Part shown: piece after piece, positions 43,101 to 44,528 of the stretch
Layout: every line of letters starts with the position of its first letter
Position numbering within the stretch: position 1 is the stretch's first letter
Origin: Chloroflexi bacterium OLB13
GTDB taxonomy: Bacteria; Chloroflexota; Anaerolineae; Aggregatilineales; Phototrophicaceae
NCBI GenBank assembly: GCA_001567485.1
Contig: JZRA01000123.1
Location: forward strand, 1 to 44,528
Direction of reading: 5' to 3'
DNA: 44,528 nt
Position numbers and translations under genes: made by a program
Notes under the pieces: model-generated
Seen by the model: only the letters and a program-made list of their open reading frames with translations
The model's database searches: none
Told to the model about the DNA's origin: nothing

Positions 43101-44090
43101 AATATGCGGCCGGCCGCCCACGGTATGCACACGGCGCGCCTGCACGATGTTCGGGTGCTTCTCAAGCTGGATCCACGTCAGGGCTTCCTTGTGGAAGCGC
43201 GTCTCGGCCCGTTTGTTGTTCCAAAACCGGCCCTGAAACGTCTTGACGGCGGCCGGCTCACCGCGCTCGTGGTCGTAGCACAGGTAGACGACGCCCATGC
43301 CGCCGTAGCGCACCGTCATTACCTCGCCGATGCCCTCAATGATCTCGCCCACGCCGAAGTCTCGCCCGAAATGCGCCTCAGGGGTGAGGTCGAGCGACGA
43401 CGCCATGTGGCTGGAGGCGGAGGACGGGATCGGGCTGGCTTCGGCGGTGTGCGACAGCGGCGAGTCGAAATTGCGCGGCGGCAGCATGTCCTGTGAGATC
43501 AGATGGTCGATGCCGAGATCGACACGGGTCGCGTCTTCAACCTGCGTCGATGGCCGCAGTTCGCCACGCGTCTGCACCTGATAGCGGCGTTCGGCGGCCG
43601 TCACGCGGTCGCGGTAGATCGACAGCATGCGCTCGATGAGAGTCGCATCGACGATGTGCGATGCGTGCGGCCCATCCAACAGCGCCGCGGCCCATAACGC
43701 GACCGAGATATTACGCCGCGACGGGAACTGCAGCGCGGTCGCAACCGCCCAGTCCACAAACCGCGCCGCGGCCGATTCAGCGGCCGCGCGATCTTCCGGC
43801 GTCTCCGCGACCTGCTGCGCACGCCGGTAAGCGGTCAGCGCCTTCTCGGCATACGCCGCCGACATGTGCGCATCGTATGCGTTGAACGTCAGGGCTGCGC
43901 ACGCATCGCCCAGCGCGAACACGTCGTCGATGTGGCTTCGACGCACCGCGACACGCCCCAACCGGCGCACGTTCGCGTCGGTATCGCAGACGAACGGGTC
44001 GCGCTCATCGGCCGGGTTCTCAGCATCGAGCGCGGCGGATAGTGCCGGATCCAGCGGAAGCGGGGATCGGCCAGAGGTCGGAACGTCCAT
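40140..44090 (-). CDS. Ser/Thr protein kinase with about 22 C-terminal TPRs
   Basis: A 1316-residue protein. Residues 1 to about 235 are a helical N-terminal domain with a Ser-rich linker. The kinase spans about 248-540: glycine loop RYGGMGVVYL (261-270), Lys283 in AVKTF, catalytic HRDIKPANIL with D384, DFG at 402-404, and GTYAYMSPEQW for substrate binding, all intact. From about 560 to the end, 34-residue TPRs repeat about 22 times (for example RYDEALACYEQATTLAPGDP), a very long solenoid. No transmembrane helix is evident, unlike PknB-type kinases. The ATG at 44090 has AGGAGGG upstream. It lies between a YggT gene and an FHA gene in one operon. The TPR solenoid probably recruits substrates. 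Confidence 0.95.
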   Translation of the reverse strand: MDVPTSGRSPLPLDPALSAALDAENPADERDPFVCDTDANVRRLGRVAVRRSHIDDVFALGDACAALTFNAYDAHMSAAYAEKALTAYRRAQQVAETPEDRAAAESAAARFVDWAVATALQFPSRRNISVALWAAALLDGPHASHIVDATLIERMLSIYRDRVTAAERRYQVQTRGELRPSTQVEDATRVDLGIDHLISQDMLPPRNFDSPLSHTAEASPIPSSASSHMASSLDLTPEAHFGRDFGVGEIIEGIGEVMTVRYGGMGVVYLCYDHERGEPAAVKTFQGRFWNNKRAETRFHKEALTWIQLEKHPNIVQARRVHTVGGRPHIVLEHVSGPENLGPDLSNWIKHRRVTLENAVDFALQIARAMRHAAAKFPGMVHRDIKPANILVTHDGTAKVTDFGLVYSVLSDAGVSDDGPITSDPVVNPSDRLTRADAVVGTYAYMSPEQWVNDPSLDLRSDIYAFGCVLYEMLVGKTVYPYRHKAELKRAHLEEQPEFDEAMEQKIPLSLRSLVLWCLEKDRAERPQTWDEIAGVLRDITLEITGSEPAPEPEGVPLAARELVDKGYSLTELGRYDQALQAFDQAIAKQPGLSYAWARKGRTLRLLERYEDALACYDRALEIQPSYAWALSGKGVILERMGRFEEALACFQQASEMHPQDVWYVHNMGSAYLNLGQLADAEAALRRAVEIDPAHSSSWARLGQVLRQLDRPEEALGAFEQAIKLDPTYAWAHNGLGLTQKMLGRTRDALNSFLRATRYQPNVVMHWYSLTEMYIDLGQVQDALDPARRATELDPNYALSWAKLGQVLRYLKRYDEALSAYDRALSIDPSLTWAVNGRGVVLEQTGRYDEALECYRQAAEQAPDDVWYQFNQGNVLLLMDRSAEAIEPLRRSVEMDPASARFWTRLGKAYRQLGDYERALDACRTAVRLADQLASAWSELGATLEAMEQNVEALDAYRRAVELSDDPFYTTKQTDLLSQIGKNQTAAELLEQALQRDPNNGQLWGKYGQALRRLRRLDEAMVAYSRAIDLDPSDAWAWGGHGLTLGEYGRHVEALESFDRALELNQDDPWLWYNRAEELLALNRAHEAIESLQRALALRPDHAESWAKRGHALRKLGKLEDALVAFDKAVQVMPGYAWAWNGRALTLRELRRRDDALLSYQRAVREDPNNLWYRINQIDLLLDMRKAHEALQVATTLIDYAADSSVAWARHGQVLRRLHRYQDALGSYERALLLDPRYAWAWNGKGMSLFALERYDEALACYEQATTLAPGDPWFWYNYGEALMRMGDIEGAKRRYRSALQADPRHQASKERLNEL

Positions 44091-44113
44091 CGCTTCACCC
44101 TCCTATGAGCGTG

Positions 44114-44362
44114 CTAGATTCGCAGCACGGTTTGGATGGCGAAGATGATGATGATGACGACCAGCGGGCTGATGTCTAAGCCCCCCATCGGCCCGACGAA
44201 CTGGCGGATCGGCGCCAGCACCGGCTCGGTCACTTCGTAGATGAACCGCACGATCGGGTTATAGCGGTCAACCTGCGGGAACCAACTGAGCAGCACCCGC
44301 GCCAACAAAATCAACTGAAAGACATTGAGCAGAAGCCCAATCAACGAAAGGAAAGTATCCAT
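44114..44362 (-). CDS. yggT: YggT family membrane protein
   Basis: An 82-residue two-helix membrane protein. The YggT signature is seen in LLARVLLSWFPQVDRYNP and VTEPVLAPIRQFVGPMGGLD, followed by the second helix ISPLVVIIIIFAIQTVL. Family members are linked to cell-division and envelope loci (near divIVA or sepF in many bacteria) and osmotic tolerance, but the molecular role is uncertain. The ATG at 44362 has AAAGGAT upstream. The kinase-TPR gene begins 23 bases downstream, so YggT is probably first in that operon, an unusual association. Confidence 0.92.
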   Translation of the reverse strand: MDTFLSLIGLLLNVFQLILLARVLLSWFPQVDRYNPIVRFIYEVTEPVLAPIRQFVGPMGGLDISPLVVIIIIFAIQTVLRI

Positions 44363-44477
44363 CCCAGCGATCCTTTGAACTGTGAATACGACCGGTTAAT
44401 GAACCAATGGTGCTAGTTTGAAAAAGGTCACGAATTGCGTACTCTTGAAGTTTCCACACAACAAAGAGGACGCAACC

Positions 44478-44528
44478 GTGACCACCGAAGACTTTATCAT
44501 TTCGCTGTTCTGTTTGGTAGATGATCGT
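44478..44528 (+). CDS. Transposase N-terminus (IS982-like), truncated by the window edge
   Basis: A GTG at 44478 preceded by AAAGAGGA opens a frame reading TTEDFIISLFCLVDDR and continuing past the edge. This short start resembles IS982-type transposases (an FIIxxFCLVDD pattern), but 17 residues are too few for a firm family call. The element's terminal repeat should lie between about 44400 and 44477; I could not delimit it. Confidence 0.5.
   Translation, partial: MTTEDFIISLFCLVDDR

Noticed and set aside
1..44528. tRNA, rRNA or riboswitch genes
   Set aside because: I read the intergenic gaps on both strands and saw no cloverleaf, rRNA segment or recognisable riboswitch core; gaps are nearly all under 200 bases.

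Overview
The window is a GC-rich, gene-dense bacterial segment that reads like a Chloroflexota (Anaerolineae-type) chromosome. Supporting this are large TPR proteins with acidic tails, SH3b-domain secreted proteins, Thr/Pro-rich lipoproteins, a Ser/Thr kinase fused to many TPRs, a branched-chain-type ABC operon with embedded acyl-CoA ligases, and no sign of an outer-membrane system. This placement is inferred from gene content; there is no rRNA or tRNA in the window. Both ends run into insertion sequences (an ISKra4-like transposase at the left, the first codons of an IS982-like transposase at the right), so the segment is probably a contig or region bounded by repeats.

Layout. 1-481: left IS remnant. 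497-3317 (+): M28 peptidase lipoprotein and a membrane-anchored unknown. 3393-10271 (-): an operon of two huge acidic TPR/tryptophan-motif proteins followed by ndk and a clear intrinsic terminator. 10293-11493 (+): a secreted Cys-rich beta-propeller-like protein driven from a divergent promoter that shares its -10 box with the acidic-protein operon. 11470-12847 (-): CPBP membrane protein and YjjX-type NTPase. 12959-14104 (+): MscS channel. 14101-16325 (-): CheY-like regulator and a PHP-AlbA fusion. 16341-17385 (+): phosphofructokinase. 17399-26368 (-): LivG, acyl-CoA synthetase, LivH, LivM, substrate-binding protein, LivF, PaaK-like ligase; a transport-and-activation operon for a carboxylic acid substrate. 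26393-28710 (-): monoacylglycerol-lipase-like hydrolase coupled to a polytopic membrane protein. 28704-30177 (+): YbjN protein and a lipoprotein. 30183-33647 (-): PocR-sensor histidine kinase, response regulator, membrane coiled-coil protein. 33724-37088 (+): secreted SH3b-glycosidase and SH3b-WD40 proteins. 37173-38017 (-): sulfurtransferase. 38123-39737 (+): small membrane protein, YbaK deacylase, EamA transporter. 39740-44362 (-): YggT, kinase-TPR, FHA operon.

A window-wide property matters for every reading: eight genes, including the IS transposase, are broken by ten single-base indels, mostly in homopolymer runs, and a further gene has an in-frame stop. Restoring one base at each internal site gives full-length family members, so residual assembly errors are the likeliest cause, although real decay cannot be excluded from one sequence.

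No CRISPR array, tRNA, rRNA, prophage or named defence system was found. The best candidates for undescribed biology are the acidic tryptophan-motif TPR pair, the regulator plus PHP-AlbA pair, and the YggT/kinase-TPR/FHA operon. No gene-free stretch exceeds about 210 bases.
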